In this document: piece by piece, positions 46,714-55,072 of the stretch
Position numbering within the stretch: the stretch's first letter is position 1
Layout of the letters: every line of letters starts with the position of its first letter
Assembly (NCBI RefSeq): GCF_000381925.1
Contig: NZ_KB907307.1
Span: 744,001-808,000 of the forward strand
Source of the DNA: Nocardia sp. BMG111209
GTDB taxonomy: Bacteria > Actinomycetota > Actinomycetes > Mycobacteriales > Mycobacteriaceae
Reading direction: 5' to 3'
DNA length: 64,000 nt
The notes under the pieces: generated by a model
What the model saw: the letters and a program-made list of their open reading frames with translations, nothing else
What the model was told of the DNA's origin: nothing
Database searches by the model: none
Made by a program: the position numbers and the translations under genes

Positions 46714-46935
46714 TCAACGATTCGTCTCGGCGGGTCCGAGGAGTTCCGTGAGCAACGCGCGGATGTGCGCGGACGCCGAGTCGATGTCGGCGAACACCCG
46801 TCCGCAGGCGCCTTTCGAGCCGGTGAGCACCCGCACGAGCAGGCGATCGTGCTCTCGCCAGGCCCGCACGACGACCACCAGGCTGTCGTTATCGGTCATC
46901 GGACCAGGATCGGCGCACGTCATGCTCGTTGCCAT
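46714..46935 (-). CDS. Small unrecognised protein
   Basis: A protein of about 73 residues, chosen from an ATG at 46935; an ATG at 46899 would give 61. No ribosome site helps decide. It contains SLVVVVRAWREHDRLLVRVL and DSASAHIRALLTELLG, a plausible short alpha/beta protein. It lies at the head of the minus-strand cluster, 55 bp before the 855-residue gene, and diverges from the SARP gene. Reality of the gene is less certain than its neighbours. Confidence 0.45.
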   Translation of the reverse strand: MATSMTCADPGPMTDNDSLVVVVRAWREHDRLLVRVLTGSKGACGRVFADIDSASAHIRALLTELLGPAETNR

Positions 46936-47059
46936 CAACGATGTGTGGTCGGAGACGAGGTGTCGACGCTCGGATCGACGGGCTACGATCGATACTCAGC
47001 AGGCTCGTAGCGATCGATCACGGCTGGTCCGGCTGGGATTTGTCCGAAGGGGGTTTGCG

Positions 47060-47857
47060 ATGGTACCGACTGTCATCACATCGCCGCCGGGCGGTGCCGT
47101 GTCTCGCCCGATGCTGTCGTTGCTGGGCGGTTTCTCACTACGTGTCGGCGGGCAGGATGTCGCGGTGCCGATGCACGCGAAACGCGTGCTCGCTTATCTG
47201 TCGTTGGACAGCGTCGTCGAGCCGGATTGTGATCGAGGGGTGCTGGCCGAGCGGCTGTGGCCGGACTCTCCGGAGGATCGGTGCCGCGCCGGTTTGCGGA
47301 CCGCCCTGTGGCGGATCCGGCAGGCCACTCCGGATTTGGTCGACGGCCGCACGGATCGAGTCGGTCTGGCCGACCGGGTCGTCGTCGACGTGCACGGGTT
47401 CCGGGACCGGGCACAGCAGATTCTGGCGGACCGTCCGACCGATGCGCCCGCCATGCTCGCCGAAGCCAGAGAGCTTGCGTGCGCCGCGGAACTGCTGCCC
47501 GGCTGGGACGAAGTGTGGCTGCTGCTGGCCCGGGAACAGTTGCGGCAGTTGCGCTTACACGCCATGGAGACTGTTGCGCGCCGATTGAACGAGCAGGGCC
47601 GCACCGCCGAGGCCATCGATATGATGCTGATACTGGTTGCCGAGGAGCCGCTGCGGGAGTCGGCGCAGTCGGCGCTGATCGAGGCGCATCTGGGCGAGGG
47701 CAATGTCTGTGAGGCACGGCGGCAGTTGACGAGTTATGCGACCTTGCTGTGGACCGAGCTGAGTCTGCGCCCGTCACCGGAACTGATCGAGAAAGTCGGC
47801 ATCGAGCCGCCATTCACTGGCGCGCCGTGGCCCGCGCCGCCGCGCCGGCGACAATGA
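47060..47857 (+). CDS. SARP/BTAD-domain transcriptional activator
   Basis: A 265-residue regulator with an N-terminal winged helix (LSLLGGFSLRVGGQDVAVP, RVLAYLSL, LWPDSPEDRCRAGLRTALW) and a C-terminal bacterial transcriptional activation domain of TPR-like helices (MLAEARELACAAELLPGW, RRLNEQGRTAEAID). SARP regulators usually activate secondary-metabolite or special clusters. The ATG at 47060 has AAGGGGG at 47047-47052. It diverges from the minus-strand cluster and is therefore its likely activator. Its end overlaps the convergent peptidase gene by 44 bp. Confidence 0.88.
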   Translation: MVPTVITSPPGGAVSRPMLSLLGGFSLRVGGQDVAVPMHAKRVLAYLSLDSVVEPDCDRGVLAERLWPDSPEDRCRAGLRTALWRIRQATPDLVDGRTDRVGLADRVVVDVHGFRDRAQQILADRPTDAPAMLAEARELACAAELLPGWDEVWLLLAREQLRQLRLHAMETVARRLNEQGRTAEAIDMMLILVAEEPLRESAQSALIEAHLGEGNVCEARRQLTSYATLLWTELSLRPSPELIEKVGIEPPFTGAPWPAPPRRRQ

Positions 47858-49553
47858 CCGGCCGGGCGATCACCTCGCCGGATCGGCTGCCCGCGTCCGG
47901 GTGGCTGCGCCGGGCATGTACGGAGGCGAGCAACAGCACCGGTCCCGACGGCATCCGCCGATGGGCCGGCCAACGTGCGGCCACAAGGGTGGATCGACCC
48001 GAACCGAGTTCGAACGCGGCCGCAGCCACCGTGCCCGGCAGAAAGTCGGCCGGATACGTCGCCGTCCTGTCCCGCCCGATTGTGAAGACGACCAGCAGGT
48101 GCCGGCATCGACCGCCGGAGTTGTGTATTCGCGCGGTCAGTTCCGGCTGCCCGTCGGCACCCTGCCGGACTCCTACCTGCGATATCGACAGCCGCGGACT
48201 CGGGACCGGGTCCGCCAGGCCGTAGACGAACCGGTGGAAAGCGTCCACCAGCTCCACGACGCCGGACTCGGCGACCAGATGCGCCTCCAGTTCGGCCGTC
48301 GACACCGGCGTTCCGCGGCGCGACTCGAACAGGGTCCGCATGGCGCTGCGCAATCCGGCCCGGCCCAGCAGTTCGGCGGCGCCGCGGAATACGCGACTGC
48401 CGTCCACATAGGAATTCGGTGGCGTGTTCCGCTGAAAAGGGTTGCGCGAACACAGTTTCACCGGTGGCCGCCGGAAGTCGAACGGCTCGGTGCGCAATCC
48501 GTCGTCATGGAATCGGGCGAACCCCTCGTCCCACCAGCCGTCGGCCTGACTCGCCGGCCGTACACCTCGGGCGAACCACGAATGCAGCGTCTCATGGGCG
48601 AGTGCGGACACCGATGTCGTGCAGCCGCCGTCGTATTCCATGCCGCCGATACCGTCATGGAATACGCAGACGAATCGGCGGTGGGGATAGCGGCCGTAGC
48701 CGCACTCGTAGCGCGCCAGTAGGCCCGAAATGCGGATGAGCTGGTCGTCCAGGTCGATCGGAGAGTCGGCGGGCTTCGCGACCTCGATCGAGACCGCACC
48801 TGATACCGGCAGTTTCGCGGTCACCCGCGCGGTGATCAGCGCAGCTCGGGGATGGATCTCCAGCAGTGGTGAGAGCGCCGCGAAGTGCGCCGGCCACGTC
48901 ACGGTCCAATGCTCGGCTGCATGGTCGACGATGTCACCGTTGCTGATCACCGCGTGCGGCAGTGCGGTGCCCGTGACCCGGACATCCAGCACGCACGGAA
49001 ACCTGTCGAACACCAGATTCGCGGGCAGCCACGCTTCGAGGTAACGGCCGGGATTCAGGTCGGACATCCCGAACTGCCAGCGGACGGCGGGGCCGGGGAG
49101 CCGGACCAGTGCCGGTGGGCGGCCGCCGGCCGAGGACGCGTCGGGCAGCCGCAGCCGGTAATGGAACCGGAGCGTGTGCCGGGTGCCCGCTCCCTGGGCG
49201 ATGTCCAGGACACGCAACGAACTGCCCGGGCCGGCGCCGAAATCGTGGGGGCGGATGTGGTGGGTGGCGATCGGGCCGGCATCCAGGGTGCAATGGTCGA
49301 TCCGTTGCCGGAGGTCGAAGAATGGGTTGCCGGTGTGCGGGCCGAGTTCGTAGTGCATGGCCGCGTCGGCGATGCCGGTTCCGGTCGCCGCGTCGAGGGT
49401 GACCTCGGCGCGGACAGCGCGAATGTGGATGGGTATGGCGAGCAGCCCGTCGACCGGGGCCGGTGCCGGGGCGCCGTGGAACGTGAGAAGAGACACGACG
49501 ACAGGGTGCGGGAGCGGCATGGTAGGGCGCGTCAACGTATCGGTCGCAGGCAT
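47814..49553 (-). CDS. M1-family-type metallopeptidase
   Basis: A 579-residue protein with an M1 aminopeptidase core. The zinc motif is HETLH at residues 320-324, and glutamate 343 in DEGFARF completes the HExxH-x18-E pattern. GGMEYDGG upstream resembles the substrate-binding GAMEN motif. The N-terminal region is beta-rich and the last 100 residues look like an Ig-like or interaction domain. No signal peptide is seen. It overlaps tail-to-tail with the SARP gene. Classic members remove N-terminal residues from peptides; the natural substrate here is unknown. Confidence 0.85.
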   Translation of the reverse strand: MPATDTLTRPTMPLPHPVVVSLLTFHGAPAPAPVDGLLAIPIHIRAVRAEVTLDAATGTGIADAAMHYELGPHTGNPFFDLRQRIDHCTLDAGPIATHHIRPHDFGAGPGSSLRVLDIAQGAGTRHTLRFHYRLRLPDASSAGGRPPALVRLPGPAVRWQFGMSDLNPGRYLEAWLPANLVFDRFPCVLDVRVTGTALPHAVISNGDIVDHAAEHWTVTWPAHFAALSPLLEIHPRAALITARVTAKLPVSGAVSIEVAKPADSPIDLDDQLIRISGLLARYECGYGRYPHRRFVCVFHDGIGGMEYDGGCTTSVSALAHETLHSWFARGVRPASQADGWWDEGFARFHDDGLRTEPFDFRRPPVKLCSRNPFQRNTPPNSYVDGSRVFRGAAELLGRAGLRSAMRTLFESRRGTPVSTAELEAHLVAESGVVELVDAFHRFVYGLADPVPSPRLSISQVGVRQGADGQPELTARIHNSGGRCRHLLVVFTIGRDRTATYPADFLPGTVAAAAFELGSGRSTLVAARWPAHRRMPSGPVLLLASVHARRSHPDAGSRSGEVIARPVIVAGAAARATARQ

Positions 49554-49575
49554 ATCGCCGGTCCGGTTGTCGGGC

Positions 49576-50256
49576 TCACATCACGGAAACTGCCGTCCGG
49601 AGCCGGGCGAACGCGGTGCCGGGGCCTTCGGCGAGCCGGGCGGTGATCAGGTCGCAGACCTCGTCCGGGCCGTGCTCCGCGGTGTCGACGGTGAGATCGG
49701 CGAGGTCGTTGGCGTACACCGATTCGTAGAACCAGGGGCGCAGGCGGGTGAGGCGGTCGACGATCCGGCGGGCGGCGTCCGCGCCGAGGATCTCGACGGG
49801 AAGTTTCTTGTCCATCTGCCGTTCGGCGACCCGCCGTTCCAGCACCTCGAACGGCGGTTTCAGGGTGACCAGCAATACCGGGAGGCCGTCGAGTCGTCGG
49901 ACGCAGTCGGCGAAGACCGGGGTGTCGGTCATCAGGAGGTGGTCGACGATGATGTTCGCGCCGGCGCGTGCGGCCGTGGCGATCCATTCGTGCAGGATCT
50001 CGAAGGCGCGCACGCCGTACGGGCCGAAGGTCCAGCGCAGCGGGCCGTCCGGCGCGGCCGGGTCGACCGGGACCGCCTGGATGCCCTCGGTCGCCAGCGG
50101 TCCATGGTGGCCGTAGCGGGCCGGGAGGGTGTTGGCGAGGAAATCGTCGATGCCGTAGGACAGCCAATAGTCCTGGGCGCGTTGCTGGAACAGGCGGCAG
50201 GCGGTGGACTTTCCGGATCCGGAGGTGCCGTTGACGATCACGATCTGCCCGGACAT
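49576..50256 (-). CDS. P-loop kinase, chloramphenicol phosphotransferase-like
   Basis: A 226-residue P-loop protein. It starts IVIVNGTSGSGKSTACRLFQQ (Walker A) and has DDFLANTLP and an ANIIVDHLLMTD segment near residue 115, resembling chloramphenicol 3-O-phosphotransferases. The true substrate need not be an antibiotic. The ATG at 50256 follows GGGAGG at four bases; a second ATG lies 3 bp earlier. It overlaps the stop of the upstream gene, so the pair is coupled, and it could phosphorylate a hydroxylated product made by the neighbouring pathway. Confidence 0.75.
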   Translation of the reverse strand: MSGQIVIVNGTSGSGKSTACRLFQQRAQDYWLSYGIDDFLANTLPARYGHHGPLATEGIQAVPVDPAAPDGPLRWTFGPYGVRAFEILHEWIATAARAGANIIVDHLLMTDTPVFADCVRRLDGLPVLLVTLKPPFEVLERRVAERQMDKKLPVEILGADAARRIVDRLTRLRPWFYESVYANDLADLTVDTAEHGPDEVCDLITARLAEGPGTAFARLRTAVSVM

Positions 50257-51191
50257 CATGCCTCCCTGGTGATTTCGCCGCGAGCGAGGCGGCGGAATCG
50301 CTCGGCGGGGGAGAACTCCTGATTGTCACCCCAATACGTGACACCGTCGACATCCCACTCCGACAGTGACCAGACCACCGTGTGATCGGTGTAGCCGGTG
50401 AAGACCAGGCCGGGATCGATGACACCGGTGGCGTGCACGGTGCGGCCGAGATGGTCGGTGCCGTCGAACACCACCCGCGAGGGCCCGAATCGGCCGTACT
50501 CCAGGATCTCCCGGCCGCCGTCGACCAGGCTGCCGAGTTCGCCGTCGCGCCAGAGGAATCCGCCGACGGATTTCGCCGTGCGACCCTCGCCCATGCACAG
50601 TGCGTGGAAGGCGGCGCCGTCGGCGATGCCCCAGAAGTAGCCGCCGCAGGCCAGCGACTCGTAATCGCGTGCACCGTAGGAGGTGTCGCGCATCGAGAAG
50701 CAGTCGATCTCGAACCGCTCACCGTGTCGATGCGCGGTGCCGGTCATCCGGCCCGGCTGCTCCATATGGAATTTCGCGGTCGCCTGCTGACCCGGATCGC
50801 CGGTGTGCAGTTCGTGCATCGGACCGACGGCCTCCCACTGCAGCTCCAGCCGGAAATCGTCCTTGTCGTAACCGATCCGGTAGCGCGTCAGCGGTTCCAG
50901 CACCTCGACGGTCAGCGAGTTGCGCGCCGTCATCGCGAACTTCTGCGCCCCCGCGGGCATCGCCTGCAGATGACTCCAGTTGTAGTACAAGCAATCCCAC
51001 TGCGACGTCCCCGAGGGATCCCACATCACCGGACCGCCGTTGAGCATGCCCATATTCGGTCGGAAGTAGTACTGGATCATCCCGTGCAGCCGGCGCTGCG
51101 GGATCGAGAAGGAGAACCAGACGCTCTCGTTCCAGTACGGACTGTCGTCGCGGCCTTCACCGAAGCGGTCGGCGGCGGGTAGTTCGCTCAT
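50256..51191 (-). CDS. Unrecognised protein with DUF7064/hydroxyneurosporene-synthase-like features
   Basis: A 311-residue beta-rich protein. The sequence begins with ESVWFSFSIPQRRLHGMIQ and contains PGRMTGTAHRHGERFEIDCF and SMRDTSYGARDYES, features seen in lipocalin-like CrtC/hydroxyneurosporene-synthase relatives and mycobacterial DUF7064 proteins. The activity is unknown. The ATG has a GGAAGAG ribosome site. Its promoter carries operator site G, so it belongs to the nine-site regulon even though it sits among unrelated genes, and the coupled P-loop kinase would be expressed with it. The 238-bp gap ahead of it shows no gene. Confidence 0.72.
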   Translation of the reverse strand: MSELPAADRFGEGRDDSPYWNESVWFSFSIPQRRLHGMIQYYFRPNMGMLNGGPVMWDPSGTSQWDCLYYNWSHLQAMPAGAQKFAMTARNSLTVEVLEPLTRYRIGYDKDDFRLELQWEAVGPMHELHTGDPGQQATAKFHMEQPGRMTGTAHRHGERFEIDCFSMRDTSYGARDYESLACGGYFWGIADGAAFHALCMGEGRTAKSVGGFLWRDGELGSLVDGGREILEYGRFGPSRVVFDGTDHLGRTVHATGVIDPGLVFTGYTDHTVVWSLSEWDVDGVTYWGDNQEFSPAERFRRLARGEITREA

Positions 51192-51266
51192 GTGCTCTTC
51201 CGGGAGTCCGGGATGCGCGCCACCGGCATCGGCACCTGGTCCGAGCCCGTTGGAAGCGGTCCCTGC

Positions 51267-51282
51267 TGAGTGAGTACTTACC
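51267..51282 (-). promoter_or_regulatory. Operator-like dyad, site G
   Basis: On the minus strand GGTAAGTACTCACTCA matches the consensus at 15 of 16 positions, and the centre is a near-perfect palindrome. It lies 75 bp before the start at 51191, after TATGCT, a possible -10. Confidence 0.65.
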
Positions 51283-51429
51283 CGACTAGCATACGATGCG
51301 CGGTCGTCCCGTCCGGTCGTTTTTGCTCTGCTGTCGTGCGGTTTCCAGTGCGGTGGCGTCGCCGACTGCTGCCGCGCGGATGCCACCGAGCAGCCCGGCG
51401 GCCCCGGCATTCGCCGCGGAGAACCGGAA

Positions 51430-52143
51430 CTACTTCTGTCCGGGCTGAATCGGATCGGGAGGTTGCTGGACGAACGGATCCGGTGCGTACTTGTCGCACA
51501 ATGTGCCCGGGTTCTGATAACCGACCGCGCTCACGATCGAGGTGATCAAGGGGCGGGGTGTGGTTGCATTGTGTGAATCCAATGCCGACGGCTCCGTTGT
51601 CCAAGCAACGGTGGCCCATTCGGCAGAAATAGATTTTTCAGCGTCCGGGCCGTGAACGGGCTTACCGTCGATTATGTCGTAAATGCCCGGCGTATCGAAC
51701 TCGCAGAGTGTCACACGGTAACCCGATTCACTCTGCGTGCTGTCTAGCACTTTCCATTGTATTCCGCCGGTGGTGCGCCATTTGGTCTTGCTGCCCTGCC
51801 ACAGGGGTTCGGAGTAAAAGTAAGTCCGGACCACGCGTTCGTTGTAGCGCTGCATCATCTCGGGACTGTAGTCGTTCGACAGCTTGTATACGGCGCCCGC
51901 TACTTCGGTTTCGGCTGCGAACTGCGCTGCTTCCTGTTCTCGCCCGGTCAAGGGCTTTTCCATGGACCAGCCGGATGTGAGATCGGGATACTGAGGCGCA
52001 GCCTGTGAGGTAGGCGAGGGTGTCGGAGTCGCGATTTCATGCTCTTTTTTCGTCGAGCATGCGGACAGTGGATTCGTAACGACGCATATTGCCGCGATCG
52101 TTGTCATCTGACGCAGCCGGTGGAACACGCGGTTTCGTGTCAT
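51430..52143 (-). CDS. Predicted lipoprotein
   Basis: A 237-residue lipoprotein. The N-terminus has two arginines, a hydrophobic stretch (MTTIAAICVVTNP) and the lipobox LSAC with the lipidated cysteine at residue 29. The mature part starts with a Thr/Ser/Pro spacer (TPTPSPTSQ) and is soluble; it contains the aromatic WSMEKPLTG and CEFDTPG. It has no known enzyme motif. It overlaps the end of the TPR-like gene by 4 bp, so it is co-translated with it and may anchor, chaperone or protect against that protein. Confidence 0.85.
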   Translation of the reverse strand: MTRNRVFHRLRQMTTIAAICVVTNPLSACSTKKEHEIATPTPSPTSQAAPQYPDLTSGWSMEKPLTGREQEAAQFAAETEVAGAVYKLSNDYSPEMMQRYNERVVRTYFYSEPLWQGSKTKWRTTGGIQWKVLDSTQSESGYRVTLCEFDTPGIYDIIDGKPVHGPDAEKSISAEWATVAWTTEPSALDSHNATTPRPLITSIVSAVGYQNPGTLCDKYAPDPFVQQPPDPIQPGQK

Positions 52144-54659
52144 TTCACCTCGATCTGCTCGGATCCGCCGTTGAGGAAGCTTTGTAGCTTTCGGCGGTCG
52201 CCAACCAGGTCCTTGACCGTTGCGATATCGCCTCTGGTTTCGACGGTTCCCAGGTAGTCGGTAGCTCCGCGTGAGTTGAAATAGCTCTCTATCGCGTGAT
52301 TCGCCCGATCCAGGTTGTGTTCATCGTAATAGATTGGAGAGCCGTGATTATCGGCCTGTAGAGCTGTGGGCAGTTGACCCGCGCGGTATGCCGCATCGAG
52401 AAGTTTGTTCGTGGCTTCGACCTTGATCTCGGACGAGATCTGATTCCCACTCGGATCCTGCACGTGCACGGGATCGGGCACCGGATTCCACGCCGCAATG
52501 ACCTTGTCCATCGCCATTCCGGGCAACCCGTTGATATACGACTTGGCCGCCCCCTGTGCCACGTGCGGCAGCAGATCGGTGATCGGCGTGGTGACCTTGT
52601 CCATCGGAATGGTGTTGGTGATGATCTGCTTTGCGATCTCGGCGGCCTTCTGCTTGCTGTCGTACACCTCCTGGAGGTGCTTCGCAGCGTCGGTCGCGTT
52701 CATGTCGTCCTGATAGAACAGCGCGTTGTAGTGCTGTGCCGTCATGCGAGCGTTCAGGTCTCGGAGATGGGTGAAGGCGTCGTTCTCGGTCAGCCACTCT
52801 CCCACGTTGTTCCCTCCCTCACGCATCGCCTGGTCGTAGATGGTCGCCTCGCGCAGTGCGCGTCCCGTCTCCAGAAGGTTACGGCCGTCCTCGGATTGAT
52901 CGGCCAGGAACAACAATCGATCGCCGTCGTCGACGCCGAGTCGCACCTCGGACGACACCGGCGACGGGTACTGGTGTGGGTCGGTGGGGGCGGGCAGGGC
53001 CAGCGAGGTCATCTGGCTCGGGTCGGCCAGCGCATCGAGGTTGGGCGCCAGCACTTTCGACAACCCCGTGGCCATTTCCGGATACTTGCGGAACAGGTCC
53101 GCGTTGTTCTCGAAGACCGTATGACCGCCGGCTCCGGCGGTCAGCGCCGATCCACCTCCGGAGTCGGTGGGGGCGAACAGGTGTGGGAGGGTGGCGATCG
53201 TCTTGCGGGACAGGTCGCCGTCGAGGGTCTGGTCGTGCGCGTGGTCGCCGGCCCAGCTGTACAGCTGGGAGGCGACCTTGCCCTTGTCGCCCCAGTCGTG
53301 GTGGAAGACCTGCTCGCGGAAGGTTTTCGGGTCGGCGTAGATGTCGCCGGGGGTGTGGGCCGTGGCGGGCGGATCGGTCAGCATGCCGTAGTCGACTGCG
53401 TGGTTGCGGGTGCCGAGGTCCAGGAAAGCGCGGGCGGTGTCGCCGATCTGGGGTTTGTCCCGATCGAAGTAGGCGGCGTTGATGTCTACGGCACCCTGGT
53501 GCTCGAATCGGTCCACGAGGTCGGTGCCGGCGTGATTGTGGCCGTCGACGTAGCTGCTCATACTGGCGGCGGTGATCTGCATCTGCGCGGCCATCGCGGC
53601 GCCGGGCACGAATCCGGGGTTGGCCTCGCCGAGGAGTTTCGCGAATTTCGCCTGGTCGGCGAATCGGTTCTGCATCTCCAGCGGGCTCGGCGGTGGGGTG
53701 GTCTCCAGGCGGTCGCTCACGAGATGGCGCAGATAGTCCGGGAGTTGGCCATAGCCGCCGGGCCGGAAGGTGCCGTCGGGGGCGGTGCTGCCCACCTTCT
53801 CGTTCGACATCATCATGATCGCGTTGGCGAGATTGTCGCGCTGGCCGGCGGCGAGCGGATTCGGTGAGCCCGCGCCACGGGCGAGCGCTTCGGCCTGGGT
53901 CAGGTGGTCGGACAGGCCGAGCAGGCCGTCCTTACCGGACTTGTCGAGGAATTCCCGGTAGTAGTCCTGCACCTCGGCGGGGACGGTGGTGACATCCTTG
54001 CCGTCGGCGAGGTTCTGCAGATCCTGCGGGGTGAGGAAGTACTGCGGCATGTCGGCGGCCACGGCGTCGATGGCGTCCCGGTCCCCGGCCTTGATCGCGT
54101 CGGCGAGGCGTTTACCGTCCTCGGCGCCGAGACGTCCACCCTGCGAGGCTGCTTCGCCGACCTCGATCGAGGAGCCGTAGAGATCGCCTGCGGCACGGAC
54201 GAGTTCGCTGCGTTCGCCGAGCAGGCGGCCGAGTTCGCCTTCGGCACGGGCCAGTTCGCGGCGAGCGGTGTCGACGGCGTCCTGGTGCGCGTGGACCGCG
54301 TCGGCGTCGTGACCGGACACGGCCCAGTCGTCGGCGACCGTGAGTTGCGCGGCCTCGGCCTCGGCGGCCTTGGTGCGCAGCACATCTCGGTGCGACGCGA
54401 CATCGCCGACCGCGCGGGTGAACGCCTCGAGGAAATCCTCGATGTCGCCGTGGATCTTCCGGGCCTCGTCGTGGTCCTGGCCGACCCGGTCGTAGGCGGC
54501 GTGGTAGGCGTTGCCGGACCAGTCCGGTGCGACATCCGTGAAATATCTACGGCTGCGGTCGATTTCCAGCAGGAACTTCTCGTTGCCGGCGCGCAGACCG
54601 GCCGCCCAGTCGTCGAGCGCGCGCAGGTTCCAGCGGTCCAGTTCCGCGCGGGAGGGCAT
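52140..54659 (-). CDS. Large type VII-associated protein with WXG-like N-terminus and TPR-like region
   Basis: An 839-residue protein. The first 130 residues are helical with a WSG turn (APDWSGNAYHAAYDRVG), like ESX/WXG100 substrates, followed by coiled-coil-like helices. The middle has YFLTPQDLQNLADGKD, a helix-repeat feature of mycobacterial and nocardial TPR-repeat proteins. The C-terminal part ends in RKLQSFLNGGSEQIEVK and is unrecognised; a toxin-like role is possible but has no motif support. It starts one base before the end of the EspC-like gene and overlaps the lipoprotein gene, forming an operon of three. Confidence 0.8.
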   Translation of the reverse strand: MPSRAELDRWNLRALDDWAAGLRAGNEKFLLEIDRSRRYFTDVAPDWSGNAYHAAYDRVGQDHDEARKIHGDIEDFLEAFTRAVGDVASHRDVLRTKAAEAEAAQLTVADDWAVSGHDADAVHAHQDAVDTARRELARAEGELGRLLGERSELVRAAGDLYGSSIEVGEAASQGGRLGAEDGKRLADAIKAGDRDAIDAVAADMPQYFLTPQDLQNLADGKDVTTVPAEVQDYYREFLDKSGKDGLLGLSDHLTQAEALARGAGSPNPLAAGQRDNLANAIMMMSNEKVGSTAPDGTFRPGGYGQLPDYLRHLVSDRLETTPPPSPLEMQNRFADQAKFAKLLGEANPGFVPGAAMAAQMQITAASMSSYVDGHNHAGTDLVDRFEHQGAVDINAAYFDRDKPQIGDTARAFLDLGTRNHAVDYGMLTDPPATAHTPGDIYADPKTFREQVFHHDWGDKGKVASQLYSWAGDHAHDQTLDGDLSRKTIATLPHLFAPTDSGGGSALTAGAGGHTVFENNADLFRKYPEMATGLSKVLAPNLDALADPSQMTSLALPAPTDPHQYPSPVSSEVRLGVDDGDRLLFLADQSEDGRNLLETGRALREATIYDQAMREGGNNVGEWLTENDAFTHLRDLNARMTAQHYNALFYQDDMNATDAAKHLQEVYDSKQKAAEIAKQIITNTIPMDKVTTPITDLLPHVAQGAAKSYINGLPGMAMDKVIAAWNPVPDPVHVQDPSGNQISSEIKVEATNKLLDAAYRAGQLPTALQADNHGSPIYYDEHNLDRANHAIESYFNSRGATDYLGTVETRGDIATVKDLVGDRRKLQSFLNGGSEQIEVK

Positions 54660-54964
54660 CAGGCATTCCCCGCGTGGAAGTCCAGCGCGTGCATCTGCTG
54701 CGCGAACCGGTCGTCGGACATCTGCAGGTTGCCGGCGCTGTCTCGGATCTTGCCGGCCAGCCCCTTCATCCGCGCCGCGACCCGCAGATATGCGCCCTCG
54801 ACGTGCAGACCCAGCTGGGTGCACGCCAGCGGTACCGACGAGCCGGGCATGCACGGGACGACATCGTTGTCCTTGTCCCGGACGCGGATACCGTCGACGG
54901 TGTCGCCGAGAGCGTCCAGTACGGTCGCCAGCCGGTCGAGCTGGTCGATGTCGGCTTTCAACAT
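54659..54964 (-). CDS. EspC-like type VII secretion protein (DUF2580)
   Basis: A 101-residue helical protein of the EspC/DUF2580 type: LKADIDQLDRLATVLDALGD, AARMKGLAGKIRDSAGNLQM, DDRFAQQMHALDF. EspC proteins are secreted by ESX-type machines together with larger partners. The ATG at 54964 has GGGGA upstream; in-frame codons before it are unlikely. It overlaps the 839-residue gene start by one base. No ESX core gene is in the window, so secretion must use a system elsewhere in the genome. Confidence 0.85.
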   Translation of the reverse strand: MLKADIDQLDRLATVLDALGDTVDGIRVRDKDNDVVPCMPGSSVPLACTQLGLHVEGAYLRVAARMKGLAGKIRDSAGNLQMSDDRFAQQMHALDFHAGNA

Positions 54965-55072
54965 CAGGTCCCCTTCTCCGCCCCGCCCGGACCGTTGCTG
55001 CCCGCACACGGAGTCGAGCCGAGGCTACCGCAGGACGAATCGGGCAAACAGATGAGCGCGGGGAACTCGAGC

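Noticed and set aside
38161..49553. Contractile injection system
   Set aside because: No sheath, tube, baseplate or AAA genes lie in the window; large acidic proteins and peptidases alone do not show it.
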